Positions 17,151-26,409 of a stretch of DNA of 64,000 nucleotides are shown here, piece by piece. This DNA is from Aquamicrobium sp. (GTDB lineage Bacteria; Pseudomonadota; Alphaproteobacteria; Rhizobiales; Rhizobiaceae). Position numbers and translations under genes: made by a program. The stretch covers positions 496,001-560,000 of the forward strand of contig NZ_JAMLIE010000001.1 in the NCBI RefSeq assembly GCF_023954335.1, written 5' to 3'. The first letter of the stretch is position 1; each line of letters begins with the position of its first letter. Under the pieces are notes generated by a model, which saw only the letters and a list, made by a program, of their open reading frames with translations, did no database searches and was not told where the DNA came from.

Positions 17151-18353
17151 CTACTCCAGTGCGCCGACGGCGGCGTCGATGCGGGCGAGGGCCTCGGTCA
17201 GCGTTTCCTCGCCGGTGGCGGTCGAGATGCGGAAATAGGGCGAAAGGCCGTAGGCGACGCCGGGCACGGACGAGACCCGGCCGTGCTTCAGGAGATAGTC
17301 CGCCACCGCCGCGTCGTCGGCGAGCACTGTCCCTTGCGGCGTCTTGCGGCCGATCAGCGCGCCGCAGCCGATATAGGCGTAGAATGCGCCGTCCGGCGCC
17401 GGCAGGCTGAGCCCGCCGATCTTCGCCACGCCGGCGACGACGAGGTCGCGCCGCGCCTCGAAGGCGGCGCGAAAGCGCGCGACATGATCCTGCGGCCCTT
17501 CGAGCGCCGCGAGCGCGGCCGCCTGCGCGATCGAGCAGACCGAGGTCACCGACTGGCTCTGGACGACGTTCATCGCCTTGATGAGCGGCGCGGGACCGGC
17601 GGCATAGCCGACGCGCCAGCCGGTCATCGCGTAGGATTTCGACACGCCGTTGACCACGAGGCTGCGCTCGACGAGCTCGGGGCAGGCAGCGGCGAAGGAG
17701 ACGAATTCCCGGCCGTCGAAGAGGATGTGCTCGTAGATCTCGTCCGACAGGACCAGCACCGAGGGGTGGCGCGCCAGCACCGCGCCGAGCGCCTCGAGCT
17801 GCGCCCGCGAATAGACCGCGCCGGACGGGTTGCCAGGCATGTTGAGGAACAGCCACTTGGTCCGGGGCGTGATCGCCGCCTCCAGCAATTCGGGCGTCAG
17901 GCGAAAGCCCGTCTCGGCCGGGCATTCGACGGTGACGGGCGTGCCGCCGAGCAGCTTCACCATCTCGGGATAGGAGACGAAATAGGGCGCGAGCAGGATA
18001 GCCTCGTCGCCCGGCTCCAGCGTCGCCATCAGCGCGTTGAAGATGATCTGCTTGGCGCCGTTGGCGACGGTGACGTCGTCGGGGCCGAAGGACAGCCCGT
18101 TCTCGCGCCTGAACTTTTCCGCGATCGCCGCGCGCAGGGCCGGCGTTCCGGCCGGGGCGGTGTAGAGCGTCTCGCCGGCCCGCGCGGCCCTGAAGGCCGC
18201 GTCGATGATGTGGTCCGGGGTGGGGAAATCCGGCTCGCCCAGCCCGAGGTCGATGACGTCGACGCCGGTGGCGCGCAGCGCCTTGGCCGCCTGCGAGGCG
18301 ACCATCGAGGCCGACGGCCTGATCGCCGAGAGCCGTGAGGCAACGTAGCTCAT
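17151..18353 (-). CDS. Class I/II pyridoxal-phosphate aminotransferase (aspartate aminotransferase-like)
   Basis: 400-aa fold-type I aminotransferase of the AspC/AatA I-beta group. PLP lysine is Lys239 (VSKSYAMTGWRVGY), with Asn175 of PGNPSG and Asp204 of SDEIYE as cofactor contacts. The loop SQSVTSVCSIAQAAAL departs from the usual GQSTSNPSSISQ, which may reflect a different amino donor or acceptor. The start overlaps the HyuB-like stop by 4 bp, so it is co-translated with the hydantoinase-type pair. It probably transaminates the product of that pathway. Confidence 0.85.
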   Translation of the reverse strand: MSYVASRLSAIRPSASMVASQAAKALRATGVDVIDLGLGEPDFPTPDHIIDAAFRAARAGETLYTAPAGTPALRAAIAEKFRRENGLSFGPDDVTVANGAKQIIFNALMATLEPGDEAILLAPYFVSYPEMVKLLGGTPVTVECPAETGFRLTPELLEAAITPRTKWLFLNMPGNPSGAVYSRAQLEALGAVLARHPSVLVLSDEIYEHILFDGREFVSFAAACPELVERSLVVNGVSKSYAMTGWRVGYAAGPAPLIKAMNVVQSQSVTSVCSIAQAAALAALEGPQDHVARFRAAFEARRDLVVAGVAKIGGLSLPAPDGAFYAYIGCGALIGRKTPQGTVLADDAAVADYLLKHGRVSSVPGVAYGLSPYFRISTATGEETLTEALARIDAAVGALE

Positions 18354-19969
18354 TCCTGCTCCTCCGTCACATAGCCGCGCGACCGGTCGAGCGCGCGCGC
18401 CTCGGCGCCGCGCCGCGCGGGATCGCCATAGCCGCCGCCGCCCGGCAGCTCCAGCACCAGCCGGCGGCCGGCGGGAACGTGCTGCCAGCCCTTGGGCCGC
18501 ATCGCGGTGCCGTCGTCGAGGCGGGCGGAGCCGGCCTTGCCGTCCTCGCCGCCCTCGCGCCCGGCCGGCGGGTGATGGATGCGGTCGAACATCGCCGAGA
18601 AGTCGAACTCGTGGCCGTCGAGTGCGGCGATCTCCATGACCTGCCCGAGGCCGCCGCGGAACTCGCCGTCGCCGCCGGAATCCGGCCGCAGCTCCTTGCG
18701 CCAGACGACGATCGGCCCGGTATGCTCGGTCGCCTCGATCGGCATGGTCTGGACGCCGGAGGGGAACGCCGTCGCCGACAGCCCATCGAGCGACGGGCGC
18801 GCGCCCATGCCGCCCGAGTTGAACATCAGCACCTCCGCCCGCCGGCCCTCGCCGCCGGCCACCGGACGCGCCGAGATGTGGATGTTCCACAGCGCGCCCG
18901 CGCCCTCGGCGAGGATGCGGCCGGGCAGAGCCTTGGCCATCGCGCCGAGGATCAGGTCCGGCACCATGTGGCCGATGACGTGGCGCAGCGCCACCGGCGC
19001 GGGGCGCGCCGCGTTGAGGATGTTCACCGGCGACGTCACCCTGAACGGCGCCAGCGAGGCGGCGTTGTTGGGGATGTCCGGCGCAATCACGCATTTCAGC
19101 GCATAAGAAGCGTAGGCCGTACTGTAGATGATCGGCACGTTGATGCCCCAGCGGCTCATCGGGTCCGAGCCGGTGAAGTCGATGCCGACATGGTCCTCGG
19201 CGATGGAGACCGCGACGGCCAGCCTGATCGGGTCGTCGTAGCCGTCGGTGACGATCGCGTTCGACCAGTTCCCGCGCGGCAGCTCCGCAATGCGTTGCAG
19301 CATCGCCGCGCGGGTGCGCGAGAAGATGAAGCGCGAGAGGTCGTCGAGCGTCGGCAGGCCGGCCTCGCGCATCATCTCGACCAGCCGGCGGTGGCCGACG
19401 TCGTTGCAGGCGGCGAGCGAATAGAAATCGCCGACCACCTGGTTCGGCTCGCGGACATTGGCGTGGAGCAGCCGCACGAGGTGGCGGTTGACGACGCCCT
19501 TTTCCGCGAATTTCATGATCGGGATCTGGATGCCTTCCTCGTAGACCGACTTGCCGTCGGCCCCGAAGCCGCGGCCGCCGACATCGACGACATGGGCCGT
19601 GCAGGCGAAGAACGCGACGAGCTCGCCGTCCAGGAAGGACGGCGAGACCATGGTGATGTCGTGCAAATGGCCGGTGCCGAGCCAGGGGTCGTTGGTGACG
19701 TAGGTGTCGCCCTCGAACATCTCCTCGCGCGGGATCTCGTCCATGAAGTTGCGCACCGCCGCCGCCATGGTGTTGACGTGGCCGGGCGTTCCCGTCACCG
19801 CCTGCGCCAGCATCAGCCCGTCGGGGGTGAAGACGCCGGCCGACAGGTCGCCCGCCTCGCGCACCGAGGTCGAGAACGCCGCGCGCAGGAGCGTCATCGC
19901 CTGCTCCTCGACCACCGAGATGAGCCGGTTCCACATCACCTGCATGCGGATGTCGCTGAGTTCGCTCAT
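18350..19969 (-). CDS. hyuB: Hydantoinase B / oxoprolinase family protein (HyuB)
   Basis: 539-aa subunit of an ATP-dependent amidohydrolase or carboxylase of the hydantoinase/oxoprolinase group. Conserved segments include EQAMTLLRAAFSTSVREAGD, NDPWLGTGHLHDITMV, HVVDVGGRG, FTGSDPMSRWGIN-type and the Gly-rich C-terminus LELPGGGGYGDP. It works with the HyuA partner encoded immediately upstream (4-bp overlap). Family activities: N-methylhydantoin, 5-oxoproline or caprolactam hydrolysis, and acetone or acetophenone carboxylation. Which one applies cannot be told from sequence. Confidence 0.87.
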   Translation of the reverse strand: MSELSDIRMQVMWNRLISVVEEQAMTLLRAAFSTSVREAGDLSAGVFTPDGLMLAQAVTGTPGHVNTMAAAVRNFMDEIPREEMFEGDTYVTNDPWLGTGHLHDITMVSPSFLDGELVAFFACTAHVVDVGGRGFGADGKSVYEEGIQIPIMKFAEKGVVNRHLVRLLHANVREPNQVVGDFYSLAACNDVGHRRLVEMMREAGLPTLDDLSRFIFSRTRAAMLQRIAELPRGNWSNAIVTDGYDDPIRLAVAVSIAEDHVGIDFTGSDPMSRWGINVPIIYSTAYASYALKCVIAPDIPNNAASLAPFRVTSPVNILNAARPAPVALRHVIGHMVPDLILGAMAKALPGRILAEGAGALWNIHISARPVAGGEGRRAEVLMFNSGGMGARPSLDGLSATAFPSGVQTMPIEATEHTGPIVVWRKELRPDSGGDGEFRGGLGQVMEIAALDGHEFDFSAMFDRIHHPPAGREGGEDGKAGSARLDDGTAMRPKGWQHVPAGRRLVLELPGGGGYGDPARRGAEARALDRSRGYVTEEQE

Positions 19970-22062
19970 CGCGCGCTTCCCTTCCGTTCGAGGAGGATCG
20001 AGCCGTCCGCCTGCACCACGGCGTCGAACAGCGCCGTCAGCAGCGTGGAGGTCTCGGATTCGACGATGATCGCCGGCCCGGCGACATGGTCGCCGGCGCG
20101 AAGTGCGGTGCGCTCGATGATTCCCGCGGGGCGCATCGCGCCGCTGCCCGGGTCGAACACGTCGCGCGTCGCCTGCGGCTCGACCTCGCGCGCGGCCGGC
20201 GCGAGCGCGTGCCGCTCCGGGGCGGGGCGCTCGTCCTGCGCCTTCACCGACCATGTGACGATCTCGATCTCGAGGCCGGCAAACCCGTCGATGGCGCGCC
20301 CGAAGAAGCGGGCGTAGTGCTCGCGGAAGAGCGCGGTGAGACGGTCGGCGTCCGACGCGTCGAACGGCCGGTCGGGCAGCGGCACCGGAATCTCCCAGCC
20401 CTGCCCGGCATAGCGCATGAAGGCGGTGATGTCGCGGCGGATCGCCCCGCTCGTCCCCGCTCGCACGAAGCTCTCGGCGGTGCGGGTGAGCTCGCCGAGG
20501 AGCGCGTTGACTTCCGTGGCGTCGAAGCGCGACAGCCGCACCAGCCGCGAGGTCAGCGCCTCGTAGCCGAACGGGGCCTTGAGGAAGCCGATGGCCGAGC
20601 CGACGCCGGCGCCCTGCGGCACGATGCAGCGGTCGATGCCGAGCTTCTCGCACAGCCGCGCGGCGTGGAGGGGCGCGGCGCCGCCGAAGGCGATCATGAC
20701 GTTGTCGGCGATGTCGCGCCCGTTCTCGACCGCGTGGACGCGGGCGGCGTTGGCCATGTTCTCGTCGACGACCTCGCAGATGCCGAACGCCGCCGACAGC
20801 GTGTCGAGCGACAGGCGCTTGCCGACATCGGCGACGATGGCCGCGTCGGAGGCTCCGGCGTCGAGCCGGATCGCACCGCCGGCGAAATTGTCGGCGTCGA
20901 GCTTGCCGAGCGCAAGGTCGGCGTCGGTGATGGTCGGGCGCGCGCCGCCGCGGCCGTAGCAGGCCGGCCCCGGCTCGGAGCCGGCGCTTTCGGGGCCGGT
21001 CTGGATGCGGCCCATCGCGTCGACGCGGGCGATCGAGCCGCCGCCGGCGCCGATCTCGATCATCTCGATCACCGGGATCGAGATCGGCATTCCCGAGCCC
21101 TTGGCGAAGCGATAGGTGCGGGCGACCTCGAAGGTCCGCGCCGTGCGCGGCTCGAAATCCTCGATCAGGCAGATCTTGGCGGTCGTTCCGCCCATGTCAT
21201 AGGAGAAGACCGAGCCGAGGCCGAAGCGGCGGGCGATGTCGGCGGCGAAAATCGCGCCGCCGGCCGGCCCCGATTCCACCAGCCGCACCGGGAACAGCGA
21301 GGCCGTCTCGACCGAGATCAGGCCGCCGCCGGAATGGATCATGAAGACCGGGCAGGTCGCTCCCATCTCCTTCAGGCTGGCCTGGAGCCGGGTCAGGTAC
21401 TCGCCGATCTGCGGCCGGACATAGGCATTGGCGCACACGGTATTGAAGCGCTCGAACTCGCGCATCTGCGGCGAGACCTCGGCGCTGATCGAGACCGGCA
21501 GATCGAGCCGGCGCTGCAATATCGCGCGCGCCCGCTGCTCGTGCGCCGGGTTGGCGTAGGAATGGATGAAGCCGATGGCGACGGAGCGGAACCCGCCGGC
21601 GGCGATGCGCTCGGCGACGCGCTCCAGCGCCGCCTCGTCGAGCGGCTGCAATTCCTGCCCCTCGGCGCCGATGCGCCCGGCGACGGTGAAGCGGTCCTCG
21701 CGCGGGATCAGCGGCTCGGGCAGCTTGAGGTCGAGGTCGTACTGCTCGAAGCGGCTTTCCGTCCGCATCTCGATGACGTCGCGAAAACCCTCGGTGGTGA
21801 CGAAGGCGGTGCGCGCGCCGCGCCGCTCGATCAGCGCATTGGTGGCGAGCGTCGTGCCGTGGATGATCGTCTGCAGCGCCCCCGGCGAGATACCCGCCTC
21901 GCGCGTGACGATGCCGATGCCGTCGAGGATCGCCCGTTCCGGCGCGGCGTAGTCGGTCAGCACCTTGGTCGAGAACAGCCGGCCGTCGATGTCGAGGGCG
22001 ATGTCCGTGAAGGTGCCGCCGATGTCGGCGCCGAGGCGTATGTCTTTCGCTGTGCCGTTCAT
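19966..22062 (-). CDS. hyuA: Hydantoinase A / oxoprolinase family protein (HyuA)
   Basis: 698-aa ATP-binding partner of HyuB. ASKHA-type phosphate motifs are visible: GADIGGTFTD (11-20), HGTTLATNALIER (69-81), ESGPAGG (263-269) and YDMGGTTAK (288-296). The ATG at 22062 has AGAAGGA at good spacing; the longer frame lacks one. First gene of a four-gene unit (HyuA, HyuB, aminotransferase, uronate-DH-like). The 150 bp upstream carries no copy of the TTGTTATA-type site, so regulation probably differs from the surrounding units, perhaps by the LysR protein next to it. Confidence 0.87.
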   Translation of the reverse strand: MNGTAKDIRLGADIGGTFTDIALDIDGRLFSTKVLTDYAAPERAILDGIGIVTREAGISPGALQTIIHGTTLATNALIERRGARTAFVTTEGFRDVIEMRTESRFEQYDLDLKLPEPLIPREDRFTVAGRIGAEGQELQPLDEAALERVAERIAAGGFRSVAIGFIHSYANPAHEQRARAILQRRLDLPVSISAEVSPQMREFERFNTVCANAYVRPQIGEYLTRLQASLKEMGATCPVFMIHSGGGLISVETASLFPVRLVESGPAGGAIFAADIARRFGLGSVFSYDMGGTTAKICLIEDFEPRTARTFEVARTYRFAKGSGMPISIPVIEMIEIGAGGGSIARVDAMGRIQTGPESAGSEPGPACYGRGGARPTITDADLALGKLDADNFAGGAIRLDAGASDAAIVADVGKRLSLDTLSAAFGICEVVDENMANAARVHAVENGRDIADNVMIAFGGAAPLHAARLCEKLGIDRCIVPQGAGVGSAIGFLKAPFGYEALTSRLVRLSRFDATEVNALLGELTRTAESFVRAGTSGAIRRDITAFMRYAGQGWEIPVPLPDRPFDASDADRLTALFREHYARFFGRAIDGFAGLEIEIVTWSVKAQDERPAPERHALAPAAREVEPQATRDVFDPGSGAMRPAGIIERTALRAGDHVAGPAIIVESETSTLLTALFDAVVQADGSILLERKGSAR

Positions 22063-22169
22063 GCCCTGATCCTTCTGCGCGCCGCCGGCCGAAAGCGGCA
22101 CCCCCGCGCGACGGCGGGAATGGCCGGCCGAGAGTGACCGGCGATGCGCCGCGGCGGAATCAAGAAATT

Positions 22170-22204
22170 TTGCCGATTGGAAAGTTTTTCTTTCCTTTCG
22201 GCAA
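22170..22204 (-). terminator. Stem-loop downstream of the LysR gene
   Basis: A 15-bp inverted repeat (22170-22184 and 22190-22204, two mismatched pairs, 5-nt loop of T on the plus strand) begins 8 bp after the LysR stop. On the minus strand it is followed by a weak AATTTCTT tract. It is probably a terminator or mRNA barrier for the aroE-SDR-LysR unit; being upstream of hyuA it could also be a regulatory site. Confidence 0.5.
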
Positions 22205-22212
22205 GGGCGACC

Positions 22213-23127
22213 TCACCGCTCGCGCGCCCAGTCCTGCTCGACGAGCCAGCGATGCAGCATCGCCACCGCCTTCACCCTGAGATGCGAGCGCGGCAGGACC
22301 ACATGAAAGCCCGGCACCTCCTCGGCCCTCATGCCGGTCAGTGCGTCGCGCCCGAACGGCGCGACGAGCGCCCCGGACCGCAGGTCCTCCTCGGCGTCGA
22401 AGGTCGACAGAAGGCCGATTCCGATGCCCTGTACGGTGGCGCGGCGCATCGAGGCGGCGTCGTCGAAGCCGATGCTGCGGTTGCCGCCCCCCTTCTCGAC
22501 CTCAAGGTGGCGCAGGATGTCCGGCCACAGGCGCAGCGACTTCACCGTGTCCAGCAGCGTCGCCTCAGCAAGATCGGCCGGCGAGCGGATCGTCGCCGCG
22601 ATCTCCGGCGTGCAGCAGATGACCTTGGGATCGGCAACGAGCAGCGACGACTGGTAGCCCGGCCAGCCTCCCTCATAGCCCCACTGGATGGAGAGATCGA
22701 CCTCGTCGCGCGCGAAGTCGGGCGTGTCGATCATCGTCGTCAGCCGCAGGTCCGCGTCCGGCAGGATGGCGCGGAACAGGGACAGGCGCTGCAGGAGGTG
22801 GCGCGTGGCGAAATAGGGGCTGGCGTTGAGGTTGATGCGGGTGCGGGCCGCGGATTTCGTCACCCGCCGCACCCCTTCGGACAGCTCGTGAAAGCCCGCC
22901 TTTACGAAATGGGAGAGCAGGATCGCCGGTTCCGTCAGCTCGACCGAGCGGCCGCGGCGCACGAACAGCGTCACCTCGAGCAGCTCCTCGAGCAGCTTCA
23001 TCTGCTGGCCGACCGCCTGCGGCGTGACCAGCAGCTCCTCGGCCGCGCGCCGGAAGCTGCGATGCTGGGCGACGGCGTGGAACACCCGGAGGGCGTTGAG
23101 GGGCGGCAGGCGCAGTTTGTCGCTCAT
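22213..23127 (-). CDS. LysR-family transcriptional regulator (GcvA-like)
   Basis: 304-aa LysR protein. The winged HTH spans residues 8-67 (LNALRVFHAVAQHRSFRRAAEELLVTPQAVGQQMKLLE region). The effector domain follows with GcvA-like INLNASPYFATRHLLQRL and DLSIQWG elements. It is the last gene of the minus-strand run AroE-SDR-SDR-SDR-LysR and sits directly upstream of the hyuA unit, making both plausible targets. Ligand unknown. Confidence 0.85.
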   Translation of the reverse strand: MSDKLRLPPLNALRVFHAVAQHRSFRRAAEELLVTPQAVGQQMKLLEELLEVTLFVRRGRSVELTEPAILLSHFVKAGFHELSEGVRRVTKSAARTRINLNASPYFATRHLLQRLSLFRAILPDADLRLTTMIDTPDFARDEVDLSIQWGYEGGWPGYQSSLLVADPKVICCTPEIAATIRSPADLAEATLLDTVKSLRLWPDILRHLEVEKGGGNRSIGFDDAASMRRATVQGIGIGLLSTFDAEEDLRSGALVAPFGRDALTGMRAEEVPGFHVVLPRSHLRVKAVAMLHRWLVEQDWARER

Positions 23128-23169
23128 GCCGCACCTCCCCTCCTTCCCGATTGGCCTTGCCGCCCTGCC

Positions 23170-23919
23170 TCAGGCGTAGATGTAGCCGCCCGATACGATC
23201 ACGTTCTCGCCGGTCATGTAAGTGTTTTTCGGCCCGCCGGCCATCAGAACCCATTCGGCGATTTCGCGCGGCTCCGCGCCGCGCCCGAGCGGGCTCGCCC
23301 TGGCGAGCTCGCCGAGGAAGCCGAGCTCGCGCGCCTTCTCGGTCGCCATGCCCGCCGGCGCGACGGAATTGACGAGAATGCCGTCGGCGGCGACGTGGTG
23401 GGCGAAGGAGCGCGTCAGGCTGACCACCGCCGCCTTGGTCGCGGCGTAATGCGCGTTCTGCGGGTGCGCCTTGAAGGCGTCGACGGAGGTGATGTTGACG
23501 ATGCGGCCGCGTACGTGGTTCGTCGGCTCGAGGCCCTGCATGTGGAGGACGGCTGCCACCATCATGTGATAGGTGCCCTTGATGTTGACGGCGTTGGAGG
23601 CGTCCCATTCCGCGTCGGTGATCTCGAGCAGCGGCCGGCGCGGATAGATCGCTACGCAGTTGATCATCGTGTCGACGCGGCCGAGCCCGGCGGCGATCTC
23701 GCCGAAGGCGCGATGGGCCTCGGGGCCGACGCTGACATTCGCCGCCGCATGCGCCGTCGCCAGCCCCGCGGCGCGTGCCGGGCCGAGCGCCGCGTCCGCG
23801 CCCTTGCCGTCGAGGTCGATGATGCCGATGCCGGCCGCGCCGGCGTCGACCGCCATCTCGGCGAGCAGCGCGCCGAGCCCGGTCGCGCCGCCGGCGATCA
23901 GTATGTTGAGACCCTGCAT
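23170..23919 (-). CDS. SDR family oxidoreductase
   Basis: 249-aa classical short-chain dehydrogenase. Cofactor motif GGATGLG (10-16), then N-[V]-IYP in place of the usual NNAG (NCVAIYPRRP), catalytic Ser in NITSVDAF and Tyr-x3-Lys in HYAATKAAV. Asp at IIDLDG favours NAD(H). The replacement of NNAG by NCVA near residue 86 is atypical. A strong AAGGAGG precedes the ATG at 23919. Part of the operon led by the AroE-like gene. Substrate unknown. Confidence 0.82.
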   Translation of the reverse strand: MQGLNILIAGGATGLGALLAEMAVDAGAAGIGIIDLDGKGADAALGPARAAGLATAHAAANVSVGPEAHRAFGEIAAGLGRVDTMINCVAIYPRRPLLEITDAEWDASNAVNIKGTYHMMVAAVLHMQGLEPTNHVRGRIVNITSVDAFKAHPQNAHYAATKAAVVSLTRSFAHHVAADGILVNSVAPAGMATEKARELGFLGELARASPLGRGAEPREIAEWVLMAGGPKNTYMTGENVIVSGGYIYA

Positions 23920-23929
23920 GGACGCCTCC

Positions 23930-24646
23930 TTACTTTGCGCCGGCCGGAGCGGACGGGCGGGTTGGCACGATGTCGAAACGGGTGACGTCTGCCCAGGCGG
24001 GAAGGCCGAGCACCGTGACCAGCACGGCGGCGATGTCCTCCGGCTGCACAGCGGCATCGTCGGCGTACATCTTCGTGCGCGCCGCCTCGTCGATCACGCC
24101 CTTGTAGAGCGGGGTCTCGGTGCGGCCGGGCACGATCTCGGTCACCCGCACGCCATGGGGCGCGAGATCGCCGCGCAGCGAGGCGGCGAAGCCGGATATG
24201 GCTGCCTTGGTCGCCGAATAGAGCGCCATGTTCGGCACGACGAGATGGCCGGCCGTCGAGCCGGTGAACACCACATGCCCGCTGCCGCGTTCGCGCATCT
24301 GCGGCACGATCATCCGCGTCATGAACAGCGTGGCGGTGAGGTTCAGGTCGATGGCGGCGTCGATGGCGGCGACGTCGATGTCGGCGAAATGGCCGAGCGG
24401 CGGCATGATGCCGGCATTGTTGACGAGCACGTCGACATGAAGGCCGCGCACCGCCTCCTCGACCGCGGCGCGGTCCTTGACGTCGAGGCGGATCGGCCGG
24501 ATCGTCGGGTCGAGCGCGCGCAGCTCGTCGAGCGCGTCGCGGTTTCGCCCCACCGCCAGCACCTCGTATCCCGCCCTGGCCAGCGCGATCGCGATCGCCC
24601 GGCCGATTCCGCTGGTTGCGCCGGTCACCAATGCCGTCTTTGCCAT
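23930..24646 (-). CDS. SDR family oxidoreductase (YdfG / serine 3-dehydrogenase type)
   Basis: 238-aa classical SDR: GATSGIG (9-15), NNAG near residue 78, FTGSTAG with the Ser and YSATKAA with Tyr/Lys. The C-terminal part (PGRTETPLYKG, then QPEDIAAVLVTVLGLPAWADVTRFDIVPT) is that of the YdfG/L-allo-threonine or serine dehydrogenase group, which oxidises 3-hydroxy acids. It is a paralogue of the enzyme at 29261-30013. In vivo substrate unknown. Confidence 0.82.
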   Translation of the reverse strand: MAKTALVTGATSGIGRAIAIALARAGYEVLAVGRNRDALDELRALDPTIRPIRLDVKDRAAVEEAVRGLHVDVLVNNAGIMPPLGHFADIDVAAIDAAIDLNLTATLFMTRMIVPQMRERGSGHVVFTGSTAGHLVVPNMALYSATKAAISGFAASLRGDLAPHGVRVTEIVPGRTETPLYKGVIDEAARTKMYADDAAVQPEDIAAVLVTVLGLPAWADVTRFDIVPTRPSAPAGAK

Positions 24647-24675
24647 CACGTGCCTTCCATGGGTTGTCTGCCGGC

Positions 24676-25473
24676 TCACGCCAGCCGGATCGGGTTGCCG
24701 CGCAGATATTGCGCATAGGGCGCCTGGACGAGCCAGCCGGCATCGACCGGCAGGGTGACGCCGGTGATCGACGCGGCGAGGTCCGAGCACAGGAACGCCG
24801 CCGCCTCGGCGACGTCAGCGGGCTCGACGAAGCGCCTGAGCGCCGTGGTCTCGACGATGGCGTCCGGGTCGCGCTCGCCGCGGGCGATCTTCTCCTTCAG
24901 CCCGTCGGAAAGCGTGTAGCCCGGCGCGACGGCGTTGACCCGCACGCCGCGCGGGCCGAGCTCGGCGGCGAGGATCTCCGTCAGCGCCAGTACGGCGTGC
25001 TTGCCGGGCGTGTAGGCGGGCAGCGACAGCGGCGCGAACGAGGCGAGCGAGCCGACATTGAGGATCGCGCCGCGCCCGGCCTCCGCCATCAGCCGGCCGA
25101 AGGCCTGGCAGCCGAGCAGCGTGCCGCGATAGTTGATGCGCCACAGCCGCTCGTCCTCGTCGAGCGGCTGATCGAGCACGCGCTTGCCGCTCTGGAGGAT
25201 GCCGGCGCAGTTGACGGCGACATGCGGCGTGCCGAAGGCGTCGACGGCGCCGGCGGCGAGCGCCTCGACGGAGGCCGGGTCGGCCACGTCGACCGCAGCG
25301 AACAGCGCCCGCGCCGCGCCAGCTTCCGCGCAGGCTTGCGCGACGGCTTCGCCCCGCTCGCCGTCGCGCCCGGCGACGAGAACGTTCGCGCCCTCGCGGG
25401 CGAAGCGCAGGGCGATCGCCTTTCCGATGCCGGACGTGCCGCCGATGACGACGATGGCGCGCGCTTCCTTCAT
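24676..25473 (-). CDS. SDR family oxidoreductase (FabG-like)
   Basis: 265-aa classical SDR: GGTSGIG (11-17), NCAG near 90, Ser in NVGSLASF and YTPGK as the catalytic Tyr/Lys pair. The tail is longer than usual (AGWLVQAPYAQYLRGNPIRLA). The start at 25473 gives a compact 265 aa; the open frame continues 30 codons upstream but overlaps the AroE-like gene. 5 bp separate it from that gene. Confidence 0.82.
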   Translation of the reverse strand: MKEARAIVVIGGTSGIGKAIALRFAREGANVLVAGRDGERGEAVAQACAEAGAARALFAAVDVADPASVEALAAGAVDAFGTPHVAVNCAGILQSGKRVLDQPLDEDERLWRINYRGTLLGCQAFGRLMAEAGRGAILNVGSLASFAPLSLPAYTPGKHAVLALTEILAAELGPRGVRVNAVAPGYTLSDGLKEKIARGERDPDAIVETTALRRFVEPADVAEAAAFLCSDLAASITGVTLPVDAGWLVQAPYAQYLRGNPIRLA

Positions 25474-25478
25474 TCCGT

Positions 25479-26288
25479 TTACCCTTCTTCGCCGATGCCG
25501 AAGAATCGGCACATCGCGCCGACCTGGAAGTCCATCATCGGCCTTCCTTCCTGCACGCGACAACCGATCCGCCGCGCCTCGCGCAGGAGCGCAGTTTCGG
25601 CCGGTTCCATGATGATGTCGACCACCGTCATCTCAGGGCGCAGCAGGCCGGCGTCGACCGGCAGCGGATCGCCCGCATGCATGCCGACCGGCGTCGCGTT
25701 GATGACCATGTCCATATCCGTCGGGTCGGCCGATCCGGTCTCGACGCGGCAGGCGGGGAAGGCGGCCATGACGAGCGCGGCGAGCCGTCCTGCCCGCGAG
25801 GCGTCGACGTCGAACAGGCGGATATGGCGCGCGCCGGCTTCCGCCAGCCCGTAGGCGAGCGCGGTGCCGGCGCCGCCGGCGCCGAGCTGGAGGATGGCGC
25901 GGCCCGCGAGCGCGTGGCCGCCCGCCGTGAGCGCGTCGATGAAGCCGACGCCGTCGAAATTGTCGGCATGCCAGCCGCCGCCCTCGGCGCGCCTGATGCA
26001 GTTGGTGCTGCGCACCCGCCGCGCCCGCTCGTGCGCTGAGGCGCAGAGTTCGAAGGCCACGGTCTTGAACGGCACGGATATGATCGCACCGCGCACGTTG
26101 GTCGCGGCCGTCAGGCCGTCCCATAAGGTGGCGAACGCCTCCGGACGGCAGGTCAGCGGCACCATCAGGCTGTCGAGCCCGCGCCGTTCGAACAGTTCGT
26201 TGAAGATGCCGGGGCTTTTCGCATGATCGACGGGATGCGCGATCATCGCGAATATCTCGGCCTTGCCGCTGCCTCGCACTGCCTGCAT
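25479..26288 (-). CDS. Shikimate/quinate-dehydrogenase-like protein (AroE family)
   Basis: 269-aa AroE-fold protein: N-terminal substrate domain with catalytic Lys75 (SVPFK), Asn96 (STNC) and Asp112 (NFDG), then a Rossmann domain with LGAGGAG near 135-141. The second carboxylate-binding Ser is kept (HAKSP, Ser25), but the first Ser of the SxS pair of E. coli AroE is Ala23 here. Together with its place in a catabolic operon, this argues for a non-biosynthetic dehydrogenase with a different substrate rather than the housekeeping shikimate enzyme. First gene of the minus operon; divergent from the aldolase across operator site 2. Confidence 0.8.
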   Translation of the reverse strand: MQAVRGSGKAEIFAMIAHPVDHAKSPGIFNELFERRGLDSLMVPLTCRPEAFATLWDGLTAATNVRGAIISVPFKTVAFELCASAHERARRVRSTNCIRRAEGGGWHADNFDGVGFIDALTAGGHALAGRAILQLGAGGAGTALAYGLAEAGARHIRLFDVDASRAGRLAALVMAAFPACRVETGSADPTDMDMVINATPVGMHAGDPLPVDAGLLRPEMTVVDIIMEPAETALLREARRIGCRVQEGRPMMDFQVGAMCRFFGIGEEG

Positions 26289-26340
26289 CCTCCCGGATTG
26301 CGCCCCGTTCCCGGCCGGAGCCGCTTGCGCCGCGGTTGCA

Positions 26341-26358
26341 AAGTTATATGATATTACA
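26341..26358. promoter_or_regulatory. GntR-type operator site 2 (aroE-like / aldolase divergent promoter)
   Basis: Plus strand AAGTTATATGATATTACA. Its core GTTATAT-G-ATATTAC is a near-perfect 15-bp palindrome. It lies 53 bp from the AroE-like start and 52 bp from the aldolase start, midway between the divergent genes, so one site could control both. Confidence 0.6.
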
Positions 26359-26409
26359 TTCAGTTCAATACTGGCCGTTCAATACCGGTCTTCAAAGAAG
26401 GTCCGCCGC

